Source of the DNA: Natroniella sulfidigena
Lineage (GTDB): Bacteria; Bacillota; Halanaerobiia; Halobacteroidales; Halobacteroidaceae
Assembly: GCF_023223645.1 (NCBI RefSeq)
Contig: NZ_JALKBY010000015.1
Span: 1-64,000 of the forward strand
Direction: 5' to 3'
DNA: 64,000 nt
Shown here: positions 8,426 to 18,144 of the stretch, one piece after another
Position numbering within the stretch: the first letter of the stretch is position 1
How the letters are laid out: each line of letters opens with the position of its first letter
Notes under the pieces: generated by a model
What the model was told of the DNA's origin: nothing
Database searches by the model: none
Seen by the model: only the letters and a program-made list of their open reading frames with translations
Position numbers and translations under genes: made by a program

Positions 8426-9744
8426 AAAACCTCAGCCCCTAATTCAGCTAACTTAGAACGTTCACCCTTAGTTAAAGTAACATGCCCTACCAAACCTTTA
8501 TCCTTCATTCTTTCTACAACATAAGTCAAACCATTACTATTACTATCTAAATAAGGGTGATCTATTTGATAAGGATCACCAGTTAGCACAATCTTAGTAT
8601 TCTCTCCAACTCTAGTTACAATCGTCTTTAATTCATGAGGAGTTAGATTTTGTGCCTCATCAACAATAATAAATTGATCCGGAATACTTCTACCTCTAAT
8701 ATAAGTAATCGCTTCTAATTCAATTAAATTCATTGCCTTCAAATCTGCTACTGCATTAGCCGGTTCCTGACCTTGGCCCCCGCCAACCAAAAATTCCATA
8801 TTATCATAGATTGGTCTCATCCATGGTCTTAATTTCTCTTCCTTATCCCCAGGTAAATAACCTAAATCATTGCCCATTGGTACAATTGGTCTAGTAACAA
8901 TCAATTTTTTATAAGCTTTATCATCAACTACTTTTTGTAACCCTGCTGCTAAAGCTAATAATGTCTTACCAGTTCCAGCTTTCCCAACTAAAGTAATCAA
9001 CTTAATCTCATCATTCAATAATAATTCAAAAGCACAACTTTGCTCTCGATTCCTTGGACTAATCCCCCACACATCATCAGTGTTGAAGATAAAAGAACGT
9101 AACAAACCTGCTTTTTGATCATAACGGGCCAAAGCAGACTGTGAACCCCCCAACTCATCCTCCAAGCTTATAAATTGATTAGGAAATAACTCTTCATCTA
9201 AATTCAACTCCTCTTGCTTCAATCCATCTTGCTGATAAAATTGGTCTATCTTATCTGAAGCTACCTCAATCTTTTTAACTCCTGAATAAAGTTCATCAAT
9301 ATCAACTCGATCCGTCTCATAATCTTCAGCCTTAACTCCAATGGCATCAGCCTTAATCCTCATATTGATATCTTTTGAGACTAAAATTACAGGAAGATCA
9401 CTATTCTTTTTAAAATTCAAGACTGTTGAAATTATCTTATTATCTGCTTTATTAGGATCTAGTGCTTCAGGCAACTCAGAGCACTTTTCATAACGCAGAT
9501 CAGTCTTCAATAAACCACCTCTTTCTAATCTAACTCCTTCATTTAACTTTCCTTTTTCTCTCAATTGATCTACATATCTGGAAAATACACGAGCATTCTT
9601 TCCTACTGAATCTTGTCTCTTCTTCTGATCATCAATCTCTTCAACAACTACCATCGGGATAATAACTTGATTATCTTCAAAAGAAAATATTGCCTGCGGG
9701 TCATGTAAAATAACATTTGTGTCTAAAATATAAATTTTTTCCAT
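8422..9744 (-). CDS. PIN-PhoH fusion ATPase (PhoH2/YlaK type)
   Basis: Residues 1-130 form a PIN ribonuclease domain (YILDTNVILHDPQAI, then ISTVLNFKK and VSKDINMRIKADAIG). Residues 225-440 form a PhoH-type P-loop ATPase/helicase domain (LVGKAGTGKTLLALAAG, then IIVDEAQNLTPHELKTIV and IVLTGD). This fusion is the PhoH2 class, described as ATP-dependent RNA unwinding and cleaving proteins; the cellular role is not settled. The 440-residue length is usual. It is followed by a terminator and preceded, 15 bases away, by the HlyD-like gene, so the two probably form one unit. Confidence 0.93.
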   Translation of the reverse strand: MEKIYILDTNVILHDPQAIFSFEDNQVIIPMVVVEEIDDQKKRQDSVGKNARVFSRYVDQLREKGKLNEGVRLERGGLLKTDLRYEKCSELPEALDPNKADNKIISTVLNFKKNSDLPVILVSKDINMRIKADAIGVKAEDYETDRVDIDELYSGVKKIEVASDKIDQFYQQDGLKQEELNLDEELFPNQFISLEDELGGSQSALARYDQKAGLLRSFIFNTDDVWGISPRNREQSCAFELLLNDEIKLITLVGKAGTGKTLLALAAGLQKVVDDKAYKKLIVTRPIVPMGNDLGYLPGDKEEKLRPWMRPIYDNMEFLVGGGQGQEPANAVADLKAMNLIELEAITYIRGRSIPDQFIIVDEAQNLTPHELKTIVTRVGENTKIVLTGDPYQIDHPYLDSNSNGLTYVVERMKDKGLVGHVTLTKGERSKLAELGAEVL

Positions 9745-9759
9745 ATTATCACCCTCCTG

Positions 9760-10692
9760 TTAATTAGTTAAAACAACTTCAACTCCTGGCCCTATCCCCT
9801 TAACAACAGCTTGATCACCAACCTTACCTACTACTTCAACCTCTTTAAAATACTTATTCGTATAACTACTAATCATTACTCCTATAGTACCTTCCTCTTC
9901 AATTAGAGCAGAGGTAGGAACAACTATTCCACTATAATTCTCTCTAATAATTTTAACCTCAGTCTTTCTTAATTTTATTAAATCAGAAATCAAACTATTA
10001 AATTCAATGATCATAATATTCTTAGGTTGATCAAATAAGATCTGATCAATTTCTCCAGTAAAATCTCGCTCCTCTAATTCAGAAAAAATGACTTTAACAC
10101 TTGATCCTTCTTCATAATTCACCACTTCATCTTGAGGTAATAAAACAGCTAAATAAAATGAGAAATTATCAACAATCTTGAAAATAGGACGACCAGCATT
10201 AACCCTTTCTCCTGAACTAACTTGATTGATCTTCCCTCTTAGGTTAACAAACTGTTCATAGGTTAATGTTGTTTTACTATCTTCAGTTAATGTCATTTCT
10301 AAACCATCAATTTGATAACTTAATAATCCAGAATTATAATTGTAGAGGTCTATCTCTTCTGCTCCAAAAACACTGGCTACCTTCGTTCCTGCCTTAACTT
10401 TTTCTCCTTCAGATACATTTAATTGTAGCTCTCCTTCTAGAGGAGCAAAGGTAATCTTTTCGTCCCTAATCAAAAGTCCTTCAGTCTCAATCTCATCCCT
10501 CAAAGTCCCATAAGTAGTAGTAACTATCCTAGTTGAATGATAACCAAAAAAATTAACCATTAAAATAATAAATAAACCAATTCCAATTAAGAGTAATAAA
10601 AAAAGAATAAATTTATTCAACTTATTCTTTTTATTACTTGTTTTCTGTTCGCCAAAATCAATATTATGTTGTCTTCTTCCAAAATCTTTCAC
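9760..10692 (-). CDS. HlyD/biotinyl-lipoyl-like membrane protein
   Basis: A 310-residue single-pass membrane protein: basic N-terminus, one transmembrane helix near residues 27-47, then an extracytoplasmic part with two lipoyl-like half-motifs (GELQLNVSEGEKVKAGTKVA near 85 and GKINQVSSGERVNAGRPIF near 155). This arrangement is that of HlyD-like adaptor proteins often found near sepF in clostridia. No transporter partner lies next to it, so a role in export is not shown; a structural role at the septum or envelope is equally possible. The start is GTG (10692) behind AGGATG-like sequence. Confidence 0.75.
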   Translation of the reverse strand: MKDFGRRQHNIDFGEQKTSNKKNKLNKFILFLLLLIGIGLFIILMVNFFGYHSTRIVTTTYGTLRDEIETEGLLIRDEKITFAPLEGELQLNVSEGEKVKAGTKVASVFGAEEIDLYNYNSGLLSYQIDGLEMTLTEDSKTTLTYEQFVNLRGKINQVSSGERVNAGRPIFKIVDNFSFYLAVLLPQDEVVNYEEGSSVKVIFSELEERDFTGEIDQILFDQPKNIMIIEFNSLISDLIKLRKTEVKIIRENYSGIVVPTSALIEEEGTIGVMISSYTNKYFKEVEVVGKVGDQAVVKGIGPGVEVVLTN

Positions 10693-10788
10693 ACTGCATC
10701 CTACCCCTAATCACTAATTTTAATTAATTTATCCCATGTCATAATATTCTACTTAAAGTCAATAATACCTGCTTTTGATTGAAATTAT

Positions 10789-10907
10789 ATTGATAAATAG
10801 CTTAAGTTTAAGTCCAAGTCTAAGTTTAAGTGAGAACTAAAAGCCCTTATGCTTTTAACGATTGACTTAGACTTAACCTCAACCTTAAACTTAAGCTATT
10901 TTGTAAT
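10789..10907. repeat. Family-B intergenic repeat with conserved tips (copy B2)
   Basis: It begins ATTGATAAATAGCTTAAG and ends CTTAAGCTATTTTGTAAT, so the outer 18 bases are imperfect inverted repeats. The arms are runs of AAGTTTAAGTCTAAG. The first 30 bases are nearly identical to copy B5 at 58016. It lies between scrB and the HlyD-like gene. Confidence 0.8.
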
Positions 10908-10912
10908 TAAAT

Positions 10913-12394
10913 TCAAAAGCTCCATTTCTTCACTTCTTTAAGTTTTACCGAGCCAGCTGTAGCAAAGAACTTAACTCCCACGCTATCTTGATCAGGGTAA
11001 ATTCTACTTGAAAAGACTTCTGCACCATCATTTACAAATAACTCTACTGAAGATCGATCAACAAATAGATGTAACTTTATCTCCCCATTATGATTTAATG
11101 AACAACGACGAACTCCCTTCCTACCTTTTCCAGACTTACTTCTATCAAAGATTAATTTATTATCTCTATTATCATATTTAATAGTAGTTTCTTGACTACC
11201 ATCTTCGGAACACCTAAGCTTAACCCCTAATTCAGTTGCATCTTCTACAGCAAACTCTACAATCAACTCAAAGGTATCTCCTTCAATTCCATCTAGGATT
11301 AATTCTTGATTGCTAATTTTAATATCTTGATAACTAACAAGCTCTTTTCGTAATTTCTTCAACTCTGCAACAGGATTTTGAAGCAATTGCCCATCTTCTC
11401 CAAGCTCTAACACCCGAGGAAGTGTCATTGCATGAATCCAACCATTTTCTCGTTCCATATAATTTTCATCTTCTTCAGGAAGTCCCATCCAAGCAATTAA
11501 AATCCTTCTACCTTGCTGATCAAGTGTCGTTTGGGGAGCATAAAAATCAAAACCTCTATCCAATTCACTAAAATCTCCATGTTCAAGTTGGCCCGTTTGA
11601 TAATCCAAATCCCCAACAAAATAACCTGCTTGATAAATATTATGATATAAATCTCCTTCAGGCTCTATACCTTGAGGAGAAACAATCAATACATCCTTAT
11701 CATTCAACTCAAATAAATCTGGACACTCCCACATATAACCAAAATAATCCAACCCCCCCAGGTTACTTCCTGCTACTTCTCCTACCAGTTCCCAATCATT
11801 CAAATCATTAGATTTATAAAGTAAGACTCTTCCCTCTTGCTCTATTGTTTGTGTTCCAATTACTAAATACCAGTTCTCATCTTTCTTCCAGACCTTAGGA
11901 TCCCTAAAATGAGCAGTATATCCCTCAGGTTGAATAGCTATAACAGGGTTATCTATTGATTTTTTAAAATTAACCCCATCATTACTGGTTGCTAAGCACT
12001 GATTGGCACTTCTTACTCCATTTTCCTTGACATTACCTGTATAAATTAACGTAAGCACTCCCTCATTATTAACTGCACTACCTGAGTAGCAACCATCCTT
12101 TTCATACCACTGACTAGGGGCCAACGCAATTGACTCCTCACACCAAGTTACTAAATCAGGACTTGTATAGTGACCCCAATATTTCAAACCACTCTCCGTA
12201 TCAAAAGGATGAAATTGATAGAATAGATGATACTTACCATCAAATTGTATCAATCCATTTGGATCATTTAACCAACCTGCTGGAGCCATCACATGAAATT
12301 TTAATCTATAATAATCAGCTTCTACTTTATCTCTAGCTTCTGCGATTGCTTGTTCAGCTTTAGTTAATAATTGCTGGTCTCTTTTTCTATTCAC
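10913..12394 (-). CDS. scrB: Sucrose-6-phosphate hydrolase (GH32)
   Basis: Cleaves sucrose-6-phosphate, the product of the adjacent PTS, to glucose-6-phosphate and fructose. The GH32 signatures are present in order: WLNDPNGL with the nucleophile Asp (near residue 43), FRDPKVW with the transition-state Asp, and WECPDLF with the acid/base Glu, followed by a C-terminal beta-sandwich. I place the start at GTG 12394, six bases after GGAGGG; the earlier ATG would overlap this ribosome site. It lies downstream of scrA, separated by a perfect hairpin (12422-12450), so its expression is probably partly read-through. Confidence 0.95.
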   Translation of the reverse strand: MNRKRDQQLLTKAEQAIAEARDKVEADYYRLKFHVMAPAGWLNDPNGLIQFDGKYHLFYQFHPFDTESGLKYWGHYTSPDLVTWCEESIALAPSQWYEKDGCYSGSAVNNEGVLTLIYTGNVKENGVRSANQCLATSNDGVNFKKSIDNPVIAIQPEGYTAHFRDPKVWKKDENWYLVIGTQTIEQEGRVLLYKSNDLNDWELVGEVAGSNLGGLDYFGYMWECPDLFELNDKDVLIVSPQGIEPEGDLYHNIYQAGYFVGDLDYQTGQLEHGDFSELDRGFDFYAPQTTLDQQGRRILIAWMGLPEEDENYMERENGWIHAMTLPRVLELGEDGQLLQNPVAELKKLRKELVSYQDIKISNQELILDGIEGDTFELIVEFAVEDATELGVKLRCSEDGSQETTIKYDNRDNKLIFDRSKSGKGRKGVRRCSLNHNGEIKLHLFVDRSSVELFVNDGAEVFSSRIYPDQDSVGVKFFATAGSVKLKEVKKWSF

Positions 12395-12421
12395 TTTAAT
12401 CCCTCCGTTCATTAATCAATT

Positions 12422-12450
12422 AAAAAGGAAGGAGCTAGCTCCTTCCTTTT
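12422..12450. terminator. Perfect 28-bp palindrome between scrA and scrB
   Basis: AAAAGGAAGGAGCT (12423-12436) is followed with no loop by its exact complement (12437-12450), with U-rich tails on both strands. Inside the scr operon it could be a partial terminator or an mRNA-stabilising hairpin. The stem also contains GGAAGGAG, so it could hide a Shine-Dalgarno-like word. Confidence 0.7.
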
Positions 12451-12465
12451 AGATAAGTTATCTAA

Positions 12466-13830
12466 TTATTTTTGATCATTAAATCCTAGCAACCAAGTAG
12501 CAATAAATGAACCACTTAAAGCGATAATAAAACCAACTACATAATGAATTAATGACCCACCTTCTACAATACTGAGCCCTGGAATAGCAGTTAGCCCTAC
12601 TGCTGTCATGCCTACATTAGTTAATACAACATAAGCACCACCTAAAGCACCACCAATCATTGCTCCAATAAATGGTTTCATCAATCTTAAATTAACTCCA
12701 AAAATAGCCGCTTCAGTAATTCCTAAAAAACAGGAAGTTGCTGCAGGTAAAGCAATTGCTTTCAATTTTTTATTTTGAGTCTTAAAATAGACTGCTAAAG
12801 CTGCTCCACCTTGAGCAATATTGGCCATCGACCAGATTGGTAATAAGAAGTTCCTTCCCACATTACTCAATAATTCAGCTTCAAAAGCATGAAAACTATG
12901 ATGAACCCCAGTAATTACTATCGCTGAATATAATCCACCAAAGATTAATCCTGCTGCAACCCCAGCAGTATCATAAATTAAAGCTAAAGAAGCAGAGATT
13001 CCATCACCTAACAGACGACCAAACGGGCCAATCAATCCTAAAGTAATAAACCCAGAAGTCAAAATTGTAACAAATGGAGTAATAATTATATCTAATACTT
13101 CAGGAACATAGCTCCTAACTCCATTCTCAATCCTAGCCATAAACCAAACAGCAATCAACACCGGTAAAACAGTACCTTGATAACCAACCATTCCTATTTC
13201 TAAACCAAATAAATCTATAGTCTCTTCTATCCCATCACCCAATGTCCAAGCATTCTGTAAAGCAGGGTGAATCATAATTGCCCCAAGTACTGAAGCCAAA
13301 TAAGGATTGGCCCCAAATTCTTTTGCAGCACTATAAGCAATAATCATCGGTAAAAAGACAAATGCTGCATTAGCAAACATATCTAATAATACAACCAATG
13401 AGCTATCTGGATCAACCCAACCATAAGTTTGCATCATTCCTAGCAATCCCATCAACAAACCACTAGCTACAATAGCAGGAATAATTGGTACAAATATATT
13501 AGATAATACTCTAGCAAAACGCTGAGCTGGATTTAAATTCTTCATCGCAGCTTTCTTAGCTTCACCTTTACTTACTTCTGAAACTTCACTTACATTAGAT
13601 AGTTCCTTATATACTTTATTGACTGCACCTTGACCAATAATAATCTGGAACTGTCCTGAATTAACAAAAGCACCTTTGACTTGCTCAATATCTTCAACCG
13701 CTTCCTTATCTGCCTTATCATTATCCTTAAGAACTAATCGCAATCTTGTTGCACAATGAGCTGCACTCTCAATATTTTCCTGACCACCAATTGCCTTAAC
13801 AATCTCTTCAGCTACTCTTTTTGGATTCAT
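12466..13830 (-). CDS. scrA: Sucrose-specific PTS enzyme IIBC
   Basis: Membrane permease that takes up and phosphorylates sucrose. Residues 1-80 are an EIIB domain of the glucose/sucrose family with the phosphorylated Cys26 in [12 protein letters not shown]. Residues 100-454 are the EIIC channel with about ten hydrophobic segments and the HHSFHAFE motif near residue 310. No EIIA domain is fused, as in Bacillus SacP, so phosphate must come from an EIIA encoded elsewhere. It is first in the scrA-scrB unit and preceded by two LacI-type operators. Confidence 0.95.
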   Translation of the reverse strand: MNPKRVAEEIVKAIGGQENIESAAHCATRLRLVLKDNDKADKEAVEDIEQVKGAFVNSGQFQIIIGQGAVNKVYKELSNVSEVSEVSKGEAKKAAMKNLNPAQRFARVLSNIFVPIIPAIVASGLLMGLLGMMQTYGWVDPDSSLVVLLDMFANAAFVFLPMIIAYSAAKEFGANPYLASVLGAIMIHPALQNAWTLGDGIEETIDLFGLEIGMVGYQGTVLPVLIAVWFMARIENGVRSYVPEVLDIIITPFVTILTSGFITLGLIGPFGRLLGDGISASLALIYDTAGVAAGLIFGGLYSAIVITGVHHSFHAFEAELLSNVGRNFLLPIWSMANIAQGGAALAVYFKTQNKKLKAIALPAATSCFLGITEAAIFGVNLRLMKPFIGAMIGGALGGAYVVLTNVGMTAVGLTAIPGLSIVEGGSLIHYVVGFIIALSGSFIATWLLGFNDQK

Positions 13831-13998
13831 TCTTTTTCCCTCCTATTAATCTGTTTTTAAAGGTCCTCACCATCAATTTACAAAGGAGGTTATAATGCTT
13901 ATAATTAACTAATTCTAAAAAATTATTTAGTTACTTATCTTTCCCTTAACTCTACCACTAACAACAAAAAATTTGCCATCCTTATATCACTTATATAA

Positions 13999-14004
13999 AT
14001 TATA
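13999..14004 (-). promoter_or_regulatory. Probable -10 of the scrA promoter
   Basis: A minus-strand TATAAT lies just downstream of the palindrome at 14025-14040. The matching -35 (CAAAGA, 14022-14027) is weak and overlaps the operator edge, as expected for a promoter blocked by a LacI-type repressor. Confidence 0.5.
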
Positions 14005-14024
14005 GCTCTTTTAGTTTTATCTCT

Positions 14025-14040
14025 TTGGGAAGCTTCCCAA
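14025..14040. promoter_or_regulatory. ScrR operator O1
   Basis: A perfect 16-bp palindrome TTGGGAAGCTTCCCAA. It lies between the scrR stop and scrA, next to the likely -35. LacI-family repressors of sugar operons bind such palindromes; the adjacent regulator gene supports the assignment. Confidence 0.8.
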
Positions 14041-14056
14041 AAAGAATTAAATTTTA

Positions 14057-14070
14057 TGGGAAGCTTCCCA
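14057..14070. promoter_or_regulatory. ScrR operator O2
   Basis: A second perfect palindrome TGGGAAGCTTCCCA, identical in its 14-bp core to O1 and centred 31 bp away, close to three helical turns, which would suit cooperative binding of two dimers on one DNA face. Confidence 0.8.
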
Positions 14071-14092
14071 ATAACAATATAAATCATTAATC

Positions 14093-15106
14093 CTAAATCT
14101 TTTTCACACTCTCTCGTTCTATAATCGAATAATCCATCACTGATTTAACAGTCACATCTTGCCCTGCAATCAAATCCAGTAACAACCCAGAAGCCAGTTC
14201 TCCAGTCTTGAATTGATCATAACGAATTGTCGTTAATTCTGGAGTAATTAAAGAACTCATCTCGGTATCTCCAATCCCTACTACTGATATATCATCAGGT
14301 ACTCGATAGCCCTGCTCTCTCAAACATTTCATAGCCCCAATAGCTAATCGATCAGTAACAGCAAAGACTGCTGTAGGTAACCTCTCTGAATCAGCAATTA
14401 TTCTACTCATCCCCTGATAACCAGAATCAGTAGAAAAATCAAAACCACCTTGATAAAAATAATCTGCTTTAACTTCTAGATTATTTTCAGCTAACGCTCT
14501 TTGGTATCCATTCTTTCTTAATTGTCCAACTGCAACATCATCCTCAGTTACTCCAATATAAGCAATTCTCTTATGTCCATGAGCAATCAAATAATTTACT
14601 ATATCTTTAGCTGCTTGAAAATCATCTTGAATAACAGACGGAAGTTCAAGTAGATTGCTAACATCTTGGCCCAAAATTATCACAGGAATATTCAACTTCT
14701 CTAAAACCTCTTGATGTTGAGTAGTAATTTCTGTTGCAAAAAATAAAATTCCACTAACTCTTTTCCTCTTTAATAACCTTAAATACTCTAGTTCATCCTC
14801 TTTGTTTAACCTAGTATTAGCTAACAATAAGTTATAGCCATTTTGATACAATACTTTACTCATTCCTTCTACAGCTTCAGAAAAAGTACTTGTATTTATC
14901 CGAGGTAAAATAACACCTATTGTATCAGTCTGATTATTTTTCAAATCCTTAGCTATCGAACTTGGCACATAGCCAGTCTTCTCTACTACTTCTTTTACCT
15001 TTTTTCGTGCTTCATCACTAACATGCTCAGAGTTATTGATCACTCGTGATACTGTAGATTTTGAAACACCAGCTAACTTGGCTATCTCTTTAATTGTTAG
15101 ACCCAT
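14093..15106 (-). CDS. scrR: LacI-family sucrose operon repressor
   Basis: A 337-residue LacI/GalR regulator. The N-terminal helix-turn-helix (TIKEIAKLAGVSKSTVSRVI) and hinge (VPSSIAKDLK) are followed by a periplasmic-binding-protein-like effector domain (residues 60-330; ATTRY-type end LTTIRYDQFKTGELA). It sits between scrA and scrK, and palindromes of the GGGAAGCTTCCC type flank both promoters, so it likely represses the scr genes and itself. The effector is probably sucrose-6-phosphate, fructose or fructose-phosphate; this is inference from ScrR relatives. Confidence 0.92.
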   Translation of the reverse strand: MGLTIKEIAKLAGVSKSTVSRVINNSEHVSDEARKKVKEVVEKTGYVPSSIAKDLKNNQTDTIGVILPRINTSTFSEAVEGMSKVLYQNGYNLLLANTRLNKEDELEYLRLLKRKRVSGILFFATEITTQHQEVLEKLNIPVIILGQDVSNLLELPSVIQDDFQAAKDIVNYLIAHGHKRIAYIGVTEDDVAVGQLRKNGYQRALAENNLEVKADYFYQGGFDFSTDSGYQGMSRIIADSERLPTAVFAVTDRLAIGAMKCLREQGYRVPDDISVVGIGDTEMSSLITPELTTIRYDQFKTGELASGLLLDLIAGQDVTVKSVMDYSIIERESVKKI

Positions 15107-15120
15107 AGATTTAACCCCCT

Positions 15121-15138
15121 TTTGGGATCGTTCCCAAA
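15121..15138. promoter_or_regulatory. ScrR operator O3 (autoregulation)
   Basis: A near-palindrome TTTGGGATCGTTCCCAAA with the central CG typical of LacI-family sites. It lies 15 bp upstream of the scrR ATG and just downstream of the likely transcription start, so binding would block scrR transcription. Confidence 0.75.
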
Positions 15139-15150
15139 TCTATTGTTCTA

Positions 15151-15179
15151 ATTATAACTATTTTTAAATAAATTGTCAA
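15151..15179 (-). promoter_or_regulatory. Sigma-A promoter of scrR
   Basis: Minus strand TTGACA (15174-15179), 17-base spacer, TATAAT (15151-15156); a consensus promoter. Operator O3 lies immediately downstream. Confidence 0.88.
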
Positions 15180-15199
15180 CTTCAATTTAAATTTAAATT

Positions 15200-16153
15200 T
15201 TACCTTTCAGCTAATATCTGTTCCACCTTATCTACAGTAGGCAACGCTACCATAGCTCCCTTGGCTGATGCTGCTAAAGCTCCAGATATACTAGCAAACT
15301 CTACTGTAGAATTTAAAAATTTACTATCTAAATTTGTCAATGGTCGATCAGCCTGATTGAGTTTATATAAGACTCCCGAGACAAAGGCATCTCCTGCTCC
15401 AGTTGTATCAACAGTTTCCACCTTCATAGCAGGAATAAAATATAACTGTTCCTGATAATAATAATAAGCCCCTTGGCTACCACAGGTTACGATAATCAAT
15501 GGAATATCATATTTATCAGCTAATACTTTACTTCCTGATTCTATATTAGTCTCTCCAGTAATAAATTCCAACTCTTCATCTGACACCTTTAAAATATCAG
15601 TTGTTCCTAACATAGAAACAATACCTTCCTTGGCTTTTTGAGCATCATCCCATAAGCTCAACCTTAAATTTGGATCATAAGAAATTAATAAGTCATTCTT
15701 TCTGGCCAATTCCACTGCATACTCAGTAGCACTACGAGCGGGTTCGTTAATTAAAGAAATTGAACCATAATGAAAGATCTTATTATTTTTAAATAATCCC
15801 TCACTCAACTCATCTTTACTCAATAAAGCATCTGCACTAGTCTCCGCATAAAATTCAAAGCTTCTCTCTCCACTCTGATCTAGTGTTACAAATACCAGTT
15901 GGGTCTTAGCTTGATCTGATAAGATCATTCCTTCAGTATTTACGCCATTGTTTTGCAATGTTTCTTGCAAAAATTGTCCTAATAAATCTGCTCCTACCTT
16001 TCCAACAAAACTAGCTTTAGCTCCTAATTTACTGACTCCAACAGCTACATTAGCAGGAGCTCCTCCTGGATTCTTCTTAAACTTTGTATTGGTTTTATCC
16101 AGTGGAATAAAGTCAATCAATGCCTCTCCTAATGTAATAACTCCTTTCTTCAT
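15200..16153 (-). CDS. scrK: Fructokinase (PfkB family)
   Basis: Phosphorylates the fructose released by ScrB. It has the PfkB N-terminal motif GGAPANVAVGVSKLGA (near residue 32) and the C-terminal ATP/catalytic motif DTTGAGDAFVSGVLYKL with the catalytic Asp (near residue 252). Length is about 317 residues. The start is the ATG at 16153, one codon inside the longest frame, behind GGAGGGGAT. It lies upstream of scrR with a strong promoter between them, so it may be transcribed independently. Confidence 0.93.
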   Translation of the reverse strand: MKKGVITLGEALIDFIPLDKTNTKFKKNPGGAPANVAVGVSKLGAKASFVGKVGADLLGQFLQETLQNNGVNTEGMILSDQAKTQLVFVTLDQSGERSFEFYAETSADALLSKDELSEGLFKNNKIFHYGSISLINEPARSATEYAVELARKNDLLISYDPNLRLSLWDDAQKAKEGIVSMLGTTDILKVSDEELEFITGETNIESGSKVLADKYDIPLIIVTCGSQGAYYYYQEQLYFIPAMKVETVDTTGAGDAFVSGVLYKLNQADRPLTNLDSKFLNSTVEFASISGALAASAKGAMVALPTVDKVEQILAER

Positions 16154-16226
16154 CAATATCCCCTCCTTTGAAATATAAGCTTATTATATTAGTTTGCTCA
16201 AAACCTGTCAAAAATTATTAAAATTA

Positions 16227-16634
16227 ATTGATATAATGTGTCACTTCGTGACACAGTCATTAGTGATTGGTAACTAGTAATTAGTAAATTCAAACCTCTA
16301 AAAACATATAATCAAACCCTTGTTAGACGCAGACTAAATTCGGATTAAAATTCGACTAACACAAGACAATTTCAAGGTCATAAAATAAATTTTAATTGGT
16401 TTTAATCAGAACTTAGTTAAACCTTAGTCACCCCAAGAGTTCAAGCCCAAGACTATTTCCTCGAGAAATAAAAAACATTTCTCTCAGAATACGCCCAAGG
16501 GCACTAGCTCCGCGTCGCTTCCTCAGAAAACAAAAAAACGTTTTCTTCAGGGCGCTGTGTCAAAAATTTTGACTTTGATTTTACCAATCACAAATCACTA
16601 ATTACCAATTACTAAAGCTAAGCTTTATTGTAAT
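16227..16634. repeat. Composite palindromic repeat with conserved tips (copy C)
   Basis: A 408-bp gene-free element that starts ATTGATATAATGTGTCAC and ends TTTATTGTAAT. Inside is a second inverted pair: AGTGATTGGTAACTAGTAAT near 16262 and ACCAATCACAAATCACTAAT near 16586. Further in are smaller hairpins such as TGTGTCACTTCGTGACACA (16236-16254). This looks like nested palindromic repeats. A fragment with similar words is at 24021-24056. Confidence 0.65.
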
Positions 16635-16660
16635 ACAACTTCGGTTTTTAATCTTCCATG

Positions 16661-16698
16661 AAAAAAGACCCCTCTCACATAAGTAAGAAGGATCCTTT
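16661..16698 (-). terminator. Probable terminator of the AGCS symporter gene
   Basis: In the minus transcript AAAGGATCCTTCT can pair with AGAGGGGTCTTT, using G-U pairs, and is followed by U residues. It lies 17 bases after the stop codon. Confidence 0.6.
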
Positions 16699-16714
16699 AA
16701 AAAACCTATTTAAT

Positions 16715-18064
16715 TTATAATCCTCTAGAAATCCCAGTATTATCTAAGCTTTGGAAATAATCTTTAGCTTCCTTAATGACTACTCCAGATAACCCTATAA
16801 TACCAACTAAGTTAGGGAATGCCATTAGACCATTTGCTACATCTGCAAGTAACCAGATTAATTCTAATTCAACCATAGCACCAACTGGTATAGCTAAAAT
16901 GAATACCCAGCGATAAAATTTAATTGCTCCTTTACCGAAGAGATATTCTACAGAACGTTCACCATAATAAGACCAGCTGATAGCTGTAGAAATAGCAAAG
17001 AATATAATTCCAAAAGTAACAATCGCACCACCAGGACCAGGTAAACCTTGATTAAATGCTGATGCTGTTAATTCAGTTCCAGTCAACCCACTTTCCCAAG
17101 CACCAGTTACTACAATTACTAAAGCCGTTACACTAGCAACAATTAAAGTATCAATCATTGGCCCTAACATCGCTACTAAACCCTCATGTACAGGGTGACC
17201 AGCTTTAGCTGCAGAGTGAGCCATTGGAGAACTACCTAAACCAGCCTCATTAGAGAAAATACCTCTAGCTACACCCATTCTTACTGTTGTTAATACCATT
17301 GCTCCAGTAAAACCTCCTACTGCTGACGTTGGAGTAAATGCTTGTCTAATTATAAATGCTAAAGCAGCTGGAACCTCAGCAATATTAACTAATAATACTA
17401 ATACTCCCCCTAAGAAATAAACAGCAGCCATAAAAGGAACTACCTTACTAGTAACCTTACCAATTCTCTTGATTCCACCAATAATTACTGAACCAACTAT
17501 AAGTGCTAAAACAATCCCAGTAGCTGCTGTTGGAATTCCAAAATTTGCATTTAATGGTGCAGCAACCGAGTTAGCCTGTACCATATTACCGATTCCAAAA
17601 GAAGCTATTCCTGCAAATAAAGCAAAAAGAACCCCTAGCCACTTTTGTCCTAAGCCTTCTTCTAAGTAATACATTGGCCCACCACTGACCGATCCATCTT
17701 CATTAACAACTCTATATTTTTGAGCTAATACACAACTAGCAAACTTAGTTGCCATTCCAAAGATACCAGTAACCCACATCCAAAATACTGCTCCAGGACC
17801 ACCAATAGCTATTGCTGTTCCTACACCAGCAATATTACCAGTTCCAATGGTAGCTGATAAAGCAGCAGTTAAAGCTTCAAAGTGATCAATTTCTCCATCA
17901 TCTTCTGGATCATCACGTTCTCCTTTTAAAATAGCAAATGACTCTTTCAATTTAGTCTGAATTGCGCCAGTTCTAAGGGTGATTAAAATACCTGTTCCCA
18001 CCAATAAAATAATTAGCGGAAGACCCCACACTATACCACTTAATTCACCTAATAACTCTTCCAT
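16715..18064 (-). CDS. AGCS family sodium:alanine/glycine symporter
   Basis: A 449-residue inner-membrane transporter of the alanine or glycine:cation symporter family (AlsT/DagA type), about 10-11 hydrophobic helices. Diagnostic stretches are ALSATIGTGNIAGVGTAI and GGPGAVFWMWVTGIFGMATK, SGGPMYYLEEGLG, and FSNEAGLGSSPMAHSAAK. Substrate is alanine or glycine with Na+; sequence alone does not decide. The genome's alanine racemase, alanine dehydrogenase and glycine cleavage genes nearby make either substrate useful. It has its own promoter (18116-18144) and terminator. Confidence 0.93.
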   Translation of the reverse strand: MEELLGELSGIVWGLPLIILLVGTGILITLRTGAIQTKLKESFAILKGERDDPEDDGEIDHFEALTAALSATIGTGNIAGVGTAIAIGGPGAVFWMWVTGIFGMATKFASCVLAQKYRVVNEDGSVSGGPMYYLEEGLGQKWLGVLFALFAGIASFGIGNMVQANSVAAPLNANFGIPTAATGIVLALIVGSVIIGGIKRIGKVTSKVVPFMAAVYFLGGVLVLLVNIAEVPAALAFIIRQAFTPTSAVGGFTGAMVLTTVRMGVARGIFSNEAGLGSSPMAHSAAKAGHPVHEGLVAMLGPMIDTLIVASVTALVIVVTGAWESGLTGTELTASAFNQGLPGPGGAIVTFGIIFFAISTAISWSYYGERSVEYLFGKGAIKFYRWVFILAIPVGAMVELELIWLLADVANGLMAFPNLVGIIGLSGVVIKEAKDYFQSLDNTGISRGL

Positions 18065-18115
18065 TACTCGACCTCCTAATTATTATTTGTATTTATTAAA
18101 TATTTCGACATCTTT

Positions 18116-18144
18116 ATTATACTATTTTTTATCAATTTAGTCAA
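18116..18144 (-). promoter_or_regulatory. Sigma-A promoter of the AGCS symporter gene
   Basis: Minus strand TTGACT (18139-18144), 17-base spacer, TATAAT (18116-18121), about 52 bases before the ATG. Confidence 0.85.
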
